64,000 nucleotides of DNA, taken from contig NZ_QWGR01000005.1 in assembly GCF_003576475.1 (NCBI RefSeq), forward strand, positions 62,001 through 126,000. The letters are read 5' to 3'. The notes under the pieces were generated by a model. That model was not told where the DNA came from. It made no database searches and worked only from the letters and a program-made list of their open reading frames with translations. Shown piece after piece: positions 7,459-15,795 of the stretch (the first letter of the stretch is position 1; each line of letters opens with the position of its first letter). The stretch comes from Maribellus luteus. Lineage in GTDB: Bacteria; Bacteroidota; Bacteroidia; Bacteroidales; Prolixibacteraceae. Both the position numbers and the translations under genes were made by a program.

Positions 7459-8625
7459 ATGTCAAAAGATATCCAATTAAGCCCGAGGAAGTTTGTTGCC
7501 CCAGAATATATTTATGGTGTGGATTCACGACTAATGGCTGGTATTTTTTGCAAAAAATTAGGCGGCCGAAAAGTACTCTTAGTTACGGATCAAGGGATCG
7601 AAAATACGCGATGGTTATCAGAAATAGAAAAAGAACTGCAAAAACAGTCCCTTGAGTATATTGTTTTTTCTTCCATATCGCCCAATCCTCGTGATTACGA
7701 AGTAATGGAAGGTAAAACGAAGTATGAAGAACATAAATGCAATTTAATACTTGCACTGGGGGGAGGGAGCGTTATGGATTGTGCCAAAGGCATTGGAATT
7801 GTCAGCACCAACCTGGGACATATTCATAACTATGAAGGAGTTGATATGATCAACAAACCCATGCCTCCCTTGATTTGTATACCAACCACGGGTGGAACTG
7901 CGGCTGATGTTTCCCAGTTTGCAATAATAAACAATACTTCAGAGCGATATAAATTTGCGATTGTCAGTAAAGCTGTTGTCCCCGATGTAGCATTAATCGA
8001 CCCACTGGTTTTGACAAGCATGGATGCCTTCCTTACCGTATGTACCGGAATGGATACATTATCGCATGCCTTTGAGGCTTTTGTTTCCAATGCAAATTCT
8101 GCTTTCACTGATTTATATGCCCTCGAATCTATACAACTAATCATTAATAATCTGCACGACTGTATTACCCGCCCCGACGATATACAGGCACGAGGCAAGG
8201 TGATGTTGGCCAGTTTGTATGCAGGTTTGGCCTTTTCAAATGCAAGCCTCGGATGCGTGCATGCACTGGCACACAGTTTAGGTGGGTATTTGGACCTGCC
8301 ACATGGAGAATGCAATGCCATTTTATTGCCCCATGTGGTTGATTATAATTTTGAATCAGCAAGCGAACGATACATCAAAATTGCAGAAACTATTAAAATG
8401 CCTTTTCATGGAAATAACAAAAATGATAGAAAGAAGGCATTCGTAGAACATCTTATTCATTTTAAGCAAAGTGTAGGTATCCATACAACCCTAAGAGATA
8501 AAGGTGTAACACCTGATATTATACAACAACTGGCATCAAAAGCAATCAAAGACCCCTGTAATGCAACAAATCCGAAATCGCCTGTTGCTGATGATCTTAA
8601 AGCAATATATTCAGAAGCATTGTAA
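7459..8625 (+). CDS. Iron-containing (group III) alcohol dehydrogenase
   Basis: This 388-residue cytoplasmic oxidoreductase oxidises alcohols or reduces aldehydes with NAD(P). The nucleotide-binding turn is LALGGGSVMDCAKG (GGGS at 101-104). The metal ligands typical of the FucO/AdhB family are all present: D199 and H203 (GMDTLSHAFEAF), H268 (CVHALAHSLGG) and H282 (LPHGECNA). The in-frame ATG at 7348 would add 37 residues unlike the family, so I chose the ATG at 7459 (MSKDIQLSPRKFVAPEYIYG). The hybrid histidine kinase starts eight bases after this stop, so the two are almost certainly co-transcribed and the kinase may sense a related metabolite or redox state. The substrate is unknown. The gene is AT-richer than the polysaccharide region. 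Confidence 0.92.
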   Translation: MSKDIQLSPRKFVAPEYIYGVDSRLMAGIFCKKLGGRKVLLVTDQGIENTRWLSEIEKELQKQSLEYIVFSSISPNPRDYEVMEGKTKYEEHKCNLILALGGGSVMDCAKGIGIVSTNLGHIHNYEGVDMINKPMPPLICIPTTGGTAADVSQFAIINNTSERYKFAIVSKAVVPDVALIDPLVLTSMDAFLTVCTGMDTLSHAFEAFVSNANSAFTDLYALESIQLIINNLHDCITRPDDIQARGKVMLASLYAGLAFSNASLGCVHALAHSLGGYLDLPHGECNAILLPHVVDYNFESASERYIKIAETIKMPFHGNNKNDRKKAFVEHLIHFKQSVGIHTTLRDKGVTPDIIQQLASKAIKDPCNATNPKSPVADDLKAIYSEAL

Positions 8626-8633
8626 TTGGAACT

Positions 8634-10262
8634 ATGGAAAATGATTGGAGCAAATACAGAGACAAAATAGTGGGATTGGGCGAGCATTCGCTGCGAAAAA
8701 GCTACTATCCTGAGCTACAAGAAAAAATTGATAAACTTGAAGCTTCACAAAAAAATCTTCAGACTATTATAAACAGCATTAGTGATGCTATTATAATTCA
8801 CGATAGCAGCGGATGCATTTTATCATTAAATGAGCACGCAAAGAAATTATATAATATTGGAGATAACGAAATAAAACAATATACTATACATGACATAACA
8901 TCACCCAATCAGGAAGGTGGAGACTTATCTGCAACATGGAATAATGTATTAAACAATACCCCACAAGTATTCGAATGGTTAACGCTTCAAATAAACACAA
9001 ATAAAGAATTACCCGTACAGGTATCAATTAATCATACCATATGGGATGGGAAGCCTGCAATTGTAGCTGTTGTACGTGATTTTACCGAGCGCAAGATATT
9101 TGAACAAGAACTTATACTTGCAAAGGAGAAAGCAGAAGAGGCCAATAAGCTTAAAACAGAGTTTTTACATAATTTGTCGCACGAAGTTCGTACACCGATG
9201 AACGGGATAATAGGTTTTGCAGAAATGCTGGAAGATCCGGATTTAAGCAACGAGATGCGAATAAATTATTCAAAAATTGTTCAGAACAGCAGTTTTCAAC
9301 TTTTAAAAATAATTGATGACATACTGGAAATATCGTCACTTGAAACGAAGCAGATAAAAGTCAAAAAAGAAGAATTTTGTATTAACAGCTTATTGATGGC
9401 ATTGTTTTCACAATATAGTGTGAAATCGCAAGAGCGAGATATCCCTATTTATATAAAAAAAGGGCTTCCACAGCATCAAAGTAAGATAATCTCAGATAAA
9501 TCCAAACTGGCTAAAATATTAAGTAATTTATTGGAAAATGCTATTAAATATACGAATGAGGGATTTATTGAGATGGGCTATAGGGTAGAAAACCAAACGG
9601 TGGTATTGTATGTAAAAGACACAGGAATAGGTATATCTCCCGAAAATTCAGATAAAATATTTGAACGTTTCTCGCAAGAAGAAAAAGACATGTCGAGAAA
9701 ATATGGCGGACTTGGTTTGGGCCTGTCAATTGCTAAAGAAAATGCGAAATTATTGGGAGGAGATATAGAAATAATATCAGAGAAAGGACGTGGTTCCGTA
9801 TTTTATGTTTCAATACCCTACGAGCCATCCGGGAACAGAGTTCATGATGTGTCAAAGTCGTTATGGAATAAAGATGAGGAGACACAAAACAAACGATACA
9901 AAATTCTTATCGCTGAGGATGAGGAGGTAAATTACCTTTACATTGAAGCACTTTTGGAAGGGAACTCGAAATTCAATTTAATCCATGCAAAAAACGGCAA
10001 GGAAGCCGTTGATATTTGTATGAATGACAATAGCATCGATCTGGTTTTAATGGACATAAAAATGCCTGTAATGAACGGGCATGAAGCCACCAAACGAATA
10101 AAATCAAAATACCCCGATTTACCTGTTATCGCACAAACTGCCTATTCGACCAAACTCGACAAAGAACTAGCCATAAAACACGGATGCGATGATTTTTTAT
10201 CAAAACCTTTAAAGAAAGAAGTGCTTTTGAAATTGATAAATGCATATTTAGTAACGGAATAG
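8634..10262 (+). CDS. Cytoplasmic hybrid histidine kinase (PAS-HisKA-HATPase-REC)
   Basis: This 542-residue protein has no transmembrane segment. Residues 1-30 hold a distinctive motif (IVGLGEHSLRKSYYPELQ) before a coiled coil (30-45). A PAS domain covers about 42-150. HisKA follows with the phospho-acceptor H183 (NLSHEVRTP). HATPase_c at about 285-395 has DTGIGI and GGLGLGLSIAK boxes. A C-terminal receiver at about 420-540 has acidic residues EDEE and phospho-acceptor D474 (LMDIKMP), with the conserved Lys in LSKP. It probably senses a small cytoplasmic ligand or redox state through PAS and passes phosphate to its own receiver. No DNA-binding output domain is present, so a separate partner is needed; none is adjacent. 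It follows the alcohol dehydrogenase gene by eight bases. I recall similar N-termini in other kinases near alcohol dehydrogenases, which suggests a functional pair. Confidence 0.92.
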   Translation: MENDWSKYRDKIVGLGEHSLRKSYYPELQEKIDKLEASQKNLQTIINSISDAIIIHDSSGCILSLNEHAKKLYNIGDNEIKQYTIHDITSPNQEGGDLSATWNNVLNNTPQVFEWLTLQINTNKELPVQVSINHTIWDGKPAIVAVVRDFTERKIFEQELILAKEKAEEANKLKTEFLHNLSHEVRTPMNGIIGFAEMLEDPDLSNEMRINYSKIVQNSSFQLLKIIDDILEISSLETKQIKVKKEEFCINSLLMALFSQYSVKSQERDIPIYIKKGLPQHQSKIISDKSKLAKILSNLLENAIKYTNEGFIEMGYRVENQTVVLYVKDTGIGISPENSDKIFERFSQEEKDMSRKYGGLGLGLSIAKENAKLLGGDIEIISEKGRGSVFYVSIPYEPSGNRVHDVSKSLWNKDEETQNKRYKILIAEDEEVNYLYIEALLEGNSKFNLIHAKNGKEAVDICMNDNSIDLVLMDIKMPVMNGHEATKRIKSKYPDLPVIAQTAYSTKLDKELAIKHGCDDFLSKPLKKEVLLKLINAYLVTE

Positions 10263-10331
10263 CATTGGTGGCGTTTAAATGCTCTCCAATGATCAGAGAT
10301 TATAAATAGCATTCTGGAAAAACGGAGAAAG

Positions 10332-10469
10332 ATGTTATTTGAAAAGTTACACATTCTTGTTTCAACAGATGGTCCTTATGGATTAAGTAATAATATTGAA
10401 TTATTTGAGGATATACTGACACAAAATAAAATGAATGCAGACATCAAACAACTGACCTCTGACAAATAG
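10332..10469 (+). CDS. Possible 45-residue ORF between kinase and Crp-like gene
   Basis: An ATG at 10332 opens a frame of 45 codons ending TAG at 10467-10469. It encodes MLFEKLHILVSTDGPYGLSN and a short acidic/polar helix. It is the only candidate in the 212-base gap between the kinase and the Crp-like gene. The N-terminal hydrophobic strand followed by TDGPYG could be the start of a truncated alpha/beta protein, so this may be a gene remnant. No family is recognised. Its stop lies just upstream of the TTG start of the next gene, so translational coupling is possible. Confidence 0.25.
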   Translation: MLFEKLHILVSTDGPYGLSNNIELFEDILTQNKMNADIKQLTSDK

Positions 10470-10474
10470 AAAAA

Positions 10475-11059
10475 TTGAGAACTGAAGAAAAAATAAAACA
10501 AGCATTCGACCCTTACTTCAATGTCCCTCTTGAAGCATGGAAGTTTTTTACCAACTTGGGAGAAATCATATCAACGACAAAAGACCAAGTCATAAAAGAT
10601 ACCGACACAACAGAAAAATATTTGAGCTTTATTCTAAAAGGGAGCGGTGGAATTTTACTCTGGAATAATAACAACTTTGTGTGTATTGATTTATGCTATG
10701 AAGCAGAATTCTTTGGAGATTATATGTCATTCCTCAATCAACAGCCAACACCGCTTGAAGTTGTAACTTTCGAACCATCCGAACTTTTTAGGATTTCCAA
10801 AGCTAATTTCCACAAGCTGAGTGGCAACACGGAGTTCGGAGATAAAATCTGCCGGTTTGCTTCCGAGGCACTCTTTGTTCACAAACAAAAACAACAAATA
10901 GATATCCTAACAAAAACAGCAACGGAAAGATACATTGAGCTACAAACCAGGCAACCGAAAATTTTACAGCGAACACCACAAAAACACATTGCCTCATATC
11001 TTGGTATAACACCTCAAAGTTTGAGCAGAATAAGAAAAGAGCAAACAACAAGACATTAG
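10475..11059 (+). CDS. Crp/Fnr family transcriptional regulator (TTG start)
   Basis: This 194-residue protein has an N-terminal cyclic-nucleotide-binding-like beta-roll (residues about 25-120: FILKGSGGILLW ... FFGDYMSFLNQQPT ... SELFRISKANF). A dimer helix lies near 125-150, and a C-terminal helix-turn-helix has the recognition part IASYLGITPQSLSRIRK. It is a cytoplasmic DNA-binding regulator; the ligand is unknown because the cAMP-contacting Arg-Ser pair is not evident. The frame is closed by a stop at 10460-10462, and the first ATG would remove most of the sensor domain, so TTG at 10475 is the only sensible start. It precedes a CPBP protease gene by 16 bases in the same direction, so it may control that membrane protein. 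The gene is AT-rich like its neighbours. Confidence 0.82.
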   Translation: MRTEEKIKQAFDPYFNVPLEAWKFFTNLGEIISTTKDQVIKDTDTTEKYLSFILKGSGGILLWNNNNFVCIDLCYEAEFFGDYMSFLNQQPTPLEVVTFEPSELFRISKANFHKLSGNTEFGDKICRFASEALFVHKQKQQIDILTKTATERYIELQTRQPKILQRTPQKHIASYLGITPQSLSRIRKEQTTRH

Positions 11060-11075
11060 TTGAATAAGTTATCGT

Positions 11076-11837
11076 ATGGTAACAGAAAAAGCATTTTTCA
11101 ATCAGATCTTTGCCGAAAATAAGTCTGATATGAAAATGTTTTATACCCTTTTTATTTTAGGAATTTCAACCACTTTGTTAGTAACTGCCGGGATTTTTAC
11201 GAAAAAAATTACTCTGCAAATTCACCCAAGTAATTTTGTGAATAGTCTGGCAAAGTATCAGCTCTTTGCTTTGACAGTTGGAATTTTAACAACGATAGCG
11301 ATTCTGATTTTAAACCCCGAAAGCAAACATCTTTTACGAGCAGGGCAACTTGGCACCATTGCGGAGAAAGAAAAATGGCTTGGAATAAACGGCAAATCTT
11401 CCTGGACAGTAAATGGCCTTCAATTACTGTTATTTATAAGCATTGCGACAGGAATATTTATGTTCTTTGCAGTAAAACACACAAACAGTATCAGCAATTT
11501 TAACTGGAGTTTTGTCCCTTTGATACTGCTGTTTTCATTGACAAACTCATTGGCGGAAGAGCTTATTTTCCGTTTTGGCATTGTTGGCGGACTTTTCAAC
11601 CACTATCCCAAACTAACCATAATGATTCTATCAGCTGTATTGTTCGGATTACCACATTTTTTCGGAAATCCGGGGGGAGTTATTGGCATTTTAATGTCAG
11701 GCGTGTTGGGTTACATCTTGTGTAAGGCGACAATAGAAACAAAAGGACTTTCCATTGCGTGGACAATACATTTCGTACAGGACATTATAATTTTTACAGC
11801 TTTGATGATGATGAATGTTAAGCAAAATACATTCTGA
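11076..11837 (+). CDS. CPBP family intramembrane metalloprotease (second copy)
   Basis: This 253-residue membrane protein has about six to seven hydrophobic segments. Motif 1 is SLAEELIFRFG (E161-E162, R166), motif 2 is VLFGLPHFF (H194), and motif 3 is AWTIHFVQD (His near 235). All predicted zinc ligands are kept, so the protein is probably an active Rce1-like protease or a related membrane-peptide modifier. The ATG at 11076 gives a 20-residue charged N-tail before the first helix; MKMFYTLFIL at residue 19 is an alternative start. The 16-base gap after the Crp-like gene suggests a two-gene operon. No known substrate such as a bacteriocin precursor is visible nearby. Confidence 0.85.
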   Translation: MVTEKAFFNQIFAENKSDMKMFYTLFILGISTTLLVTAGIFTKKITLQIHPSNFVNSLAKYQLFALTVGILTTIAILILNPESKHLLRAGQLGTIAEKEKWLGINGKSSWTVNGLQLLLFISIATGIFMFFAVKHTNSISNFNWSFVPLILLFSLTNSLAEELIFRFGIVGGLFNHYPKLTIMILSAVLFGLPHFFGNPGGVIGILMSGVLGYILCKATIETKGLSIAWTIHFVQDIIIFTALMMMNVKQNTF

Positions 11838-11973
11838 CACGACAGATGATAAGGACTGTCACCAACACCGGTAGCCCTTACACAACCCCCGTAATTTCTA
11901 ACTCCCTCATTCTTTGTTCTGAAAAATAAAAACCAGACCCCACAAAGGACTAGCACTTTGCGCTTACACTATC

Positions 11974-12007
11974 AAAAAAGGCCATCCGCCAAAACGACGG
12001 ACAGCCT
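11974..12007 (-). terminator. Rho-independent terminator of the tricorn-like gene
   Basis: On the - strand a 12-bp stem (arms at 11996-12007 and 11979-11990, GC-rich with G-U pairs) closes a 5-base loop and is followed by a run of six T (11974-11979 on the + strand are A). It lies 25 bases behind the stop of the tricorn-like gene. A short T-rich stretch on the other side (TTATTTTT) may let it also stop transcription from the CPBP side. Confidence 0.8.
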
Positions 12008-12032
12008 GTTATTTTTACATACCTTATTTCAA

Positions 12033-15000
12033 CTATCTTTTTTCGTACGGCTCGTGTTGCGGCCATTTTACCGGGTTCTTTTTGAGCTCCTCTTTTACCA
12101 CTTCAATGGCTTTTTCGAGCTGGTTGTCGACCCCGTTGGCCAGTTTTTCATGGTCTTCTGCTTCCGGAATATCGGGATCCACACCGTGTCCTTCCCTGAA
12201 CCATTTCCCGTCGGGGTCATACATCCGGAAGGTAGGAGCCGTTACCGAGCCACCGTCGACCAGCGAAGGTGTTCCGCTGATACCGATCAAACCACCCCAG
12301 GTACGCGAACCTACCAGCGGGCCGAGTTCTGCTTTCCGGAAGAAATCGGGGAAGGCATCGCCACCCGATCCGCTCCAGCCGTTGATCAGCATCACTTTGG
12401 CACCAAAATGCCCGACAGGGGGCCACTGCCAGTCGTGTCCATCACGCACGGCCCAATATGCCAGTGCCTTCCTGTTTAGTAATTCAATAAAGCGGTCAGG
12501 AATCTGGCCACCGCTGTTAAAACGTTCGTCGATGATCAGGCCTTCCTTGTTCCATTGTCCGTAGAACTGGCGGGCCAGTTCATTTTGCCCGTCAATGCCG
12601 GTGCTGCGTACATAAATGTAGCCCACTTTGCCGCCGGTAGCTTCTTCCACGCGTTTGCGTTTGGCTTCGATCCACTCCAGGTGCCGCAGCCTCGACTCGT
12701 CGCTCATCAGTTTCACCGTGATCTTTTTCGCATCGGCTTTCGCAGTAGTTTTCCCCACTGTCAGCACTACGGTTTTTCCTCCCAGCCCCTGGAAAGCAGC
12801 AGCCGGTTCGCGGTCGGTTGTAATCGCTTTCCCGTTTACTTCCAGGATGTAATCGCCCACGGCCACATCCACTCCGGGTTCTGCCAGCGGCGAACGTTCT
12901 TCTGCATCCCAAACGGCTCCGGTCAAAATCTTTTTCACCTGGTAAGCGCCGTTGCTGATGCCCCAGTCGATGCCGAGGTAGCCCACACTTGTCCGGGGTG
13001 TTTGTTCCATGTCGCCACCGCCTTTGTAAGTATGCGATGCGTTCATTTCGCCAATCAGTTCACCCAGTATAAAGTTTACATCTTCACGACTCGACGCCTG
13101 CTCGATCAGTGCGCCGTATTGCGTTCTCATCTTCTTCCAGTCTACACCGTGCATTCCCTTGTCGTAGAAATAATCGCGTTCAATGCGCCAGGCATCGGTA
13201 AACAGTTGTTTCCACTCCTCTTTTGGGATAACGGTTGTTTCCATTTCCTGCAACGGCACGTTTTTATCGGCTTTCTGGTTTTCGCGAACATCAATTACGT
13301 TTAGCCTTCCCTGGTTCGACACCAGCATTTTTTCGCCGTTAGCAGCCAGGCTGAAACCACCGGCATCGTCGAGGATTGTTTTTTCTTCGCGGTCTTTCAA
13401 ATCCCAGTAAACAATCGGGCGTTTGGTTTTCCCATCGGGCGATTGCACGCTTTTCTGGTAGATGATTTTGCCTTTGGCGGCCGTCAATGCACCGTAATCT
13501 CCGGCACTCACCGGCAGCAACACCAGTCGTTGTTCCAGCCCGTCGAAATCGATGGTAACTTTCTTCTCGTCTTTGGCCTCGTCCTTTTTCTCGTCTTTGG
13601 CATCTTCGTCCTTGTCTTCAGCCTTCTCTTTATCGGTATCTTTCTTTTCTTCTTTCACCTCTACCGCATCGTTTTCAGGCTCCAGCGGCGAAGGCGTATC
13701 CTTTTGCAAGGTGATCGCCCCCACGAGCGTAGATCTGGAATAAATCCACGAGTTATCGAAATCGCTGTAATCCGCATTCATCGAACGGTTGGTCAGCACA
13801 TACAGGTATTTCCCTTCCGGATCAAAAGCGGGGTCGGTGTTGCTGTAGAAGTCAGATGTAACTTGCCGTTTCAGGTTGTTTTCCACGTCGTAGATCCATA
13901 CAACCGAATGACGGTTTTCAGCGCCCCGTGCCCAGGTTACATATTTGCTGTCGGCCGACCAGGATACGGAGAATCCGCGCAAGGGGCCTTCCATCATCCA
14001 AAGCGCTTTGTCGATTTCTTTTACTGCACCAGATTCCACATCGCAAAGTTGGATGCTCATGGTCTGGTCAATAAACACCAGTTTTTTGGAGTCGGGCGAC
14101 CAGTACAGACTGTAACGGAAACCGGCCCCCAGCTTGGTGATGATTTTTACTGCTTCGGTTTCAACATCGTAAAGCGCCAGTTCGTATTCGCCGTTTTCGT
14201 CGCTCCACCAGGCAAGGGTTTTGCCATCGGGCGACCAGGCAGGGTAACGTTGTGCTGAGCCGGAACTCTGGGTAAGGTTCAGTACAAATCCTTTTTCGGC
14301 CGGTAACGAGAAGATCTCGCCTCTTGCTTCGGCCAGCACCCGTTTGCCATCGGGCGAAACTGCCGCACTATGGAGATACCTTTCCACTTTTACCGTTTTG
14401 GGCATTGTGGCCATCTGGTCGGTCACCACTTCAATTTTTACTTTTTTGTATTTTTTTGTGGCCAGATCCATCAAATACATATCACTGCCTGCCTGAAAAA
14501 TCAGGTCGTCGGGCCCGATGGAAGGGAAACGCACATCCATATCCGAAAAACGGGTTAGCTGCTCATTGGTTTTTGACTGGGTATCGTAAGCCCAAATGTT
14601 GTAGCGTTTTTCCTTCCCGTTGTCCGACAGGTAATAAATGGTACTGCCGCTCCACATCGGAAGTTCGTCGTTGCTATCGCTATTCGTAATATTGGTGGTT
14701 GAATGATCGCTGAGGTTCATCACTAAAATATCAGGGGCCATTCCGCCACGGTATCTCTTCCAGGTACGGCTGATCCGGGTTTTATCGGTAAAAGCCAATT
14801 GTGATCCGTCGGGCGACATGCTGCCAATTTCGGCATAAGCCGGAGGCAGAACTTCGGGAAGTCCGCCGTTTTTATCAATGGTAAACAGCCGCGAAAAACG
14901 TTGTCTTCCGCTTTCCTGCCCGGTTGAGAAAATAATTTTACTTCCGTCCGGTGTCCAGTCCTGGATAACACAGCCACGCCAGGTTACCCGTTGCGGTTGC

Positions 15001-15290
15001 CCGCCATTAAACGGGATGGTATAAATATCGCGCGACCCGTCGTAGTTGGCCGAAAATGCCAGTGTTTTTCCGTCGGGCGAAAATTTGGGAAGTACTTCCT
15101 CTCCTTCAGGAGAACTAAGCCGGGTAGCCTGCCCGCCCTCTTTGGCTACGATCCAGATATCGCCTGCATATACAAAGGCAATGTGAGTTTTGGAAACATC
15201 GGCATACCGGAATAAGCGGGCATCTACCTGCGCCCCGGCAGAAAAGCCAGCCAGCAAGAAAACGGCCAGCATCAAAAAAATTGTCTTCAT
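12033..15290 (-). CDS. Tricorn-type S41 protease, secreted
   Basis: This 1085-residue protein starts with a cleavable signal (MKTIFLMLAVFLLAGFSAGAQ). Residues 25-535 form WD/TolB-like beta-propeller blades with repeated FSPDGK, SPDGSQLAF and WSPDSKKLVF motifs. A tail of almost only Lys, Glu and Asp spans about 545-578. The C-terminal half has a tricorn core, a PDZ domain (about 760-860, PLAEPGVDVAVGDYILEVNG) and an S41 protease part. The tricorn catalytic residues are visible: S752-H753 (MNASHTYKGGGD) and the nucleophile S975 (INGWSGSGGDAFP). In archaea tricorn degrades oligopeptides; secreted Bacteroidota homologues probably hydrolyse peptides in the periplasm or outside. The charged linker between propeller and core is unusual in its length and purity. 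It is a single gene with its own terminator. Confidence 0.93.
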   Translation of the reverse strand: MKTIFLMLAVFLLAGFSAGAQVDARLFRYADVSKTHIAFVYAGDIWIVAKEGGQATRLSSPEGEEVLPKFSPDGKTLAFSANYDGSRDIYTIPFNGGQPQRVTWRGCVIQDWTPDGSKIIFSTGQESGRQRFSRLFTIDKNGGLPEVLPPAYAEIGSMSPDGSQLAFTDKTRISRTWKRYRGGMAPDILVMNLSDHSTTNITNSDSNDELPMWSGSTIYYLSDNGKEKRYNIWAYDTQSKTNEQLTRFSDMDVRFPSIGPDDLIFQAGSDMYLMDLATKKYKKVKIEVVTDQMATMPKTVKVERYLHSAAVSPDGKRVLAEARGEIFSLPAEKGFVLNLTQSSGSAQRYPAWSPDGKTLAWWSDENGEYELALYDVETEAVKIITKLGAGFRYSLYWSPDSKKLVFIDQTMSIQLCDVESGAVKEIDKALWMMEGPLRGFSVSWSADSKYVTWARGAENRHSVVWIYDVENNLKRQVTSDFYSNTDPAFDPEGKYLYVLTNRSMNADYSDFDNSWIYSRSTLVGAITLQKDTPSPLEPENDAVEVKEEKKDTDKEKAEDKDEDAKDEKKDEAKDEKKVTIDFDGLEQRLVLLPVSAGDYGALTAAKGKIIYQKSVQSPDGKTKRPIVYWDLKDREEKTILDDAGGFSLAANGEKMLVSNQGRLNVIDVRENQKADKNVPLQEMETTVIPKEEWKQLFTDAWRIERDYFYDKGMHGVDWKKMRTQYGALIEQASSREDVNFILGELIGEMNASHTYKGGGDMEQTPRTSVGYLGIDWGISNGAYQVKKILTGAVWDAEERSPLAEPGVDVAVGDYILEVNGKAITTDREPAAAFQGLGGKTVVLTVGKTTAKADAKKITVKLMSDESRLRHLEWIEAKRKRVEEATGGKVGYIYVRSTGIDGQNELARQFYGQWNKEGLIIDERFNSGGQIPDRFIELLNRKALAYWAVRDGHDWQWPPVGHFGAKVMLINGWSGSGGDAFPDFFRKAELGPLVGSRTWGGLIGISGTPSLVDGGSVTAPTFRMYDPDGKWFREGHGVDPDIPEAEDHEKLANGVDNQLEKAIEVVKEELKKNPVKWPQHEPYEKR

Positions 15291-15795
15291 TTGTTTAAAT
15301 TTTGTATTGAGTTTTTATGTGTATGCAATTCTTGTTCTGGTTTTATTCAACTTATCTTGATTTACATTGAAAGACGGAATTTACACTTAATCATTTCATC
15401 CGCTTTACTCTTTTGACCAGGGTCACTCAAAATTGTATCAACAAGCTGTGTTAAGATAAGTTCGACAAAGGTTCTTTTCATTACAAAATGAAGCGAGAAG
15501 ATAGTAAACCCTTTTTGATTAACTCCTGTCAATTACTAGTTTACATGACGTAAGCTACAAATACTGAATATGTAAAAAATTGAATCCTTTTTATTTCATG
15601 TAAACCGTGTAATTGAAACTTAGTGAATGAAACTTATATTTCAACAGATACTACGCTGCTCCGGGAGGCAAGTTTGACTAGAGTGTTTGTGTACATTTGC
15701 TTGCATAATTTTATTCCTGACTGTCGATTTTTATATTAAATAATTTTGTTTAGATTTAGCTGACATTAAAATTAGACCAATAACCCATAACGAAC
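15291..15795. other. 505-base divergent intergenic region
   Basis: This gap separates the tricorn-like gene (-) from the TonB receptor operon (+). It is AT-rich and contains no reading frame worth calling. The only promoter word I can point to is TAATTTTG at 15741-15748, which fits the Bacteroidota -7 consensus TAnnTTTG, about 48 bases before the GTG start. A matching -33 element at the proper spacing is not clear. Nothing convincing is seen for the opposite direction. Confidence 0.5.
15741..15748 (+). promoter_or_regulatory. Candidate -7 promoter element of the TonB receptor operon
   Basis: TAATTTTG matches the Bacteroidota sigma-ABfr -7 consensus TAnnTTTG. It would place a transcription start near 15755 and a leader of about 40 bases before the GTG at 15796. 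The -33 partner is weak. Confidence 0.35.

Noticed and set aside
13443-14258. 271-codon + strand frame inside the tricorn-like gene
   Set aside because: It is antisense to a well-supported protease; composition (Phe/Val/Phe-rich) is typical of a mirrored frame.
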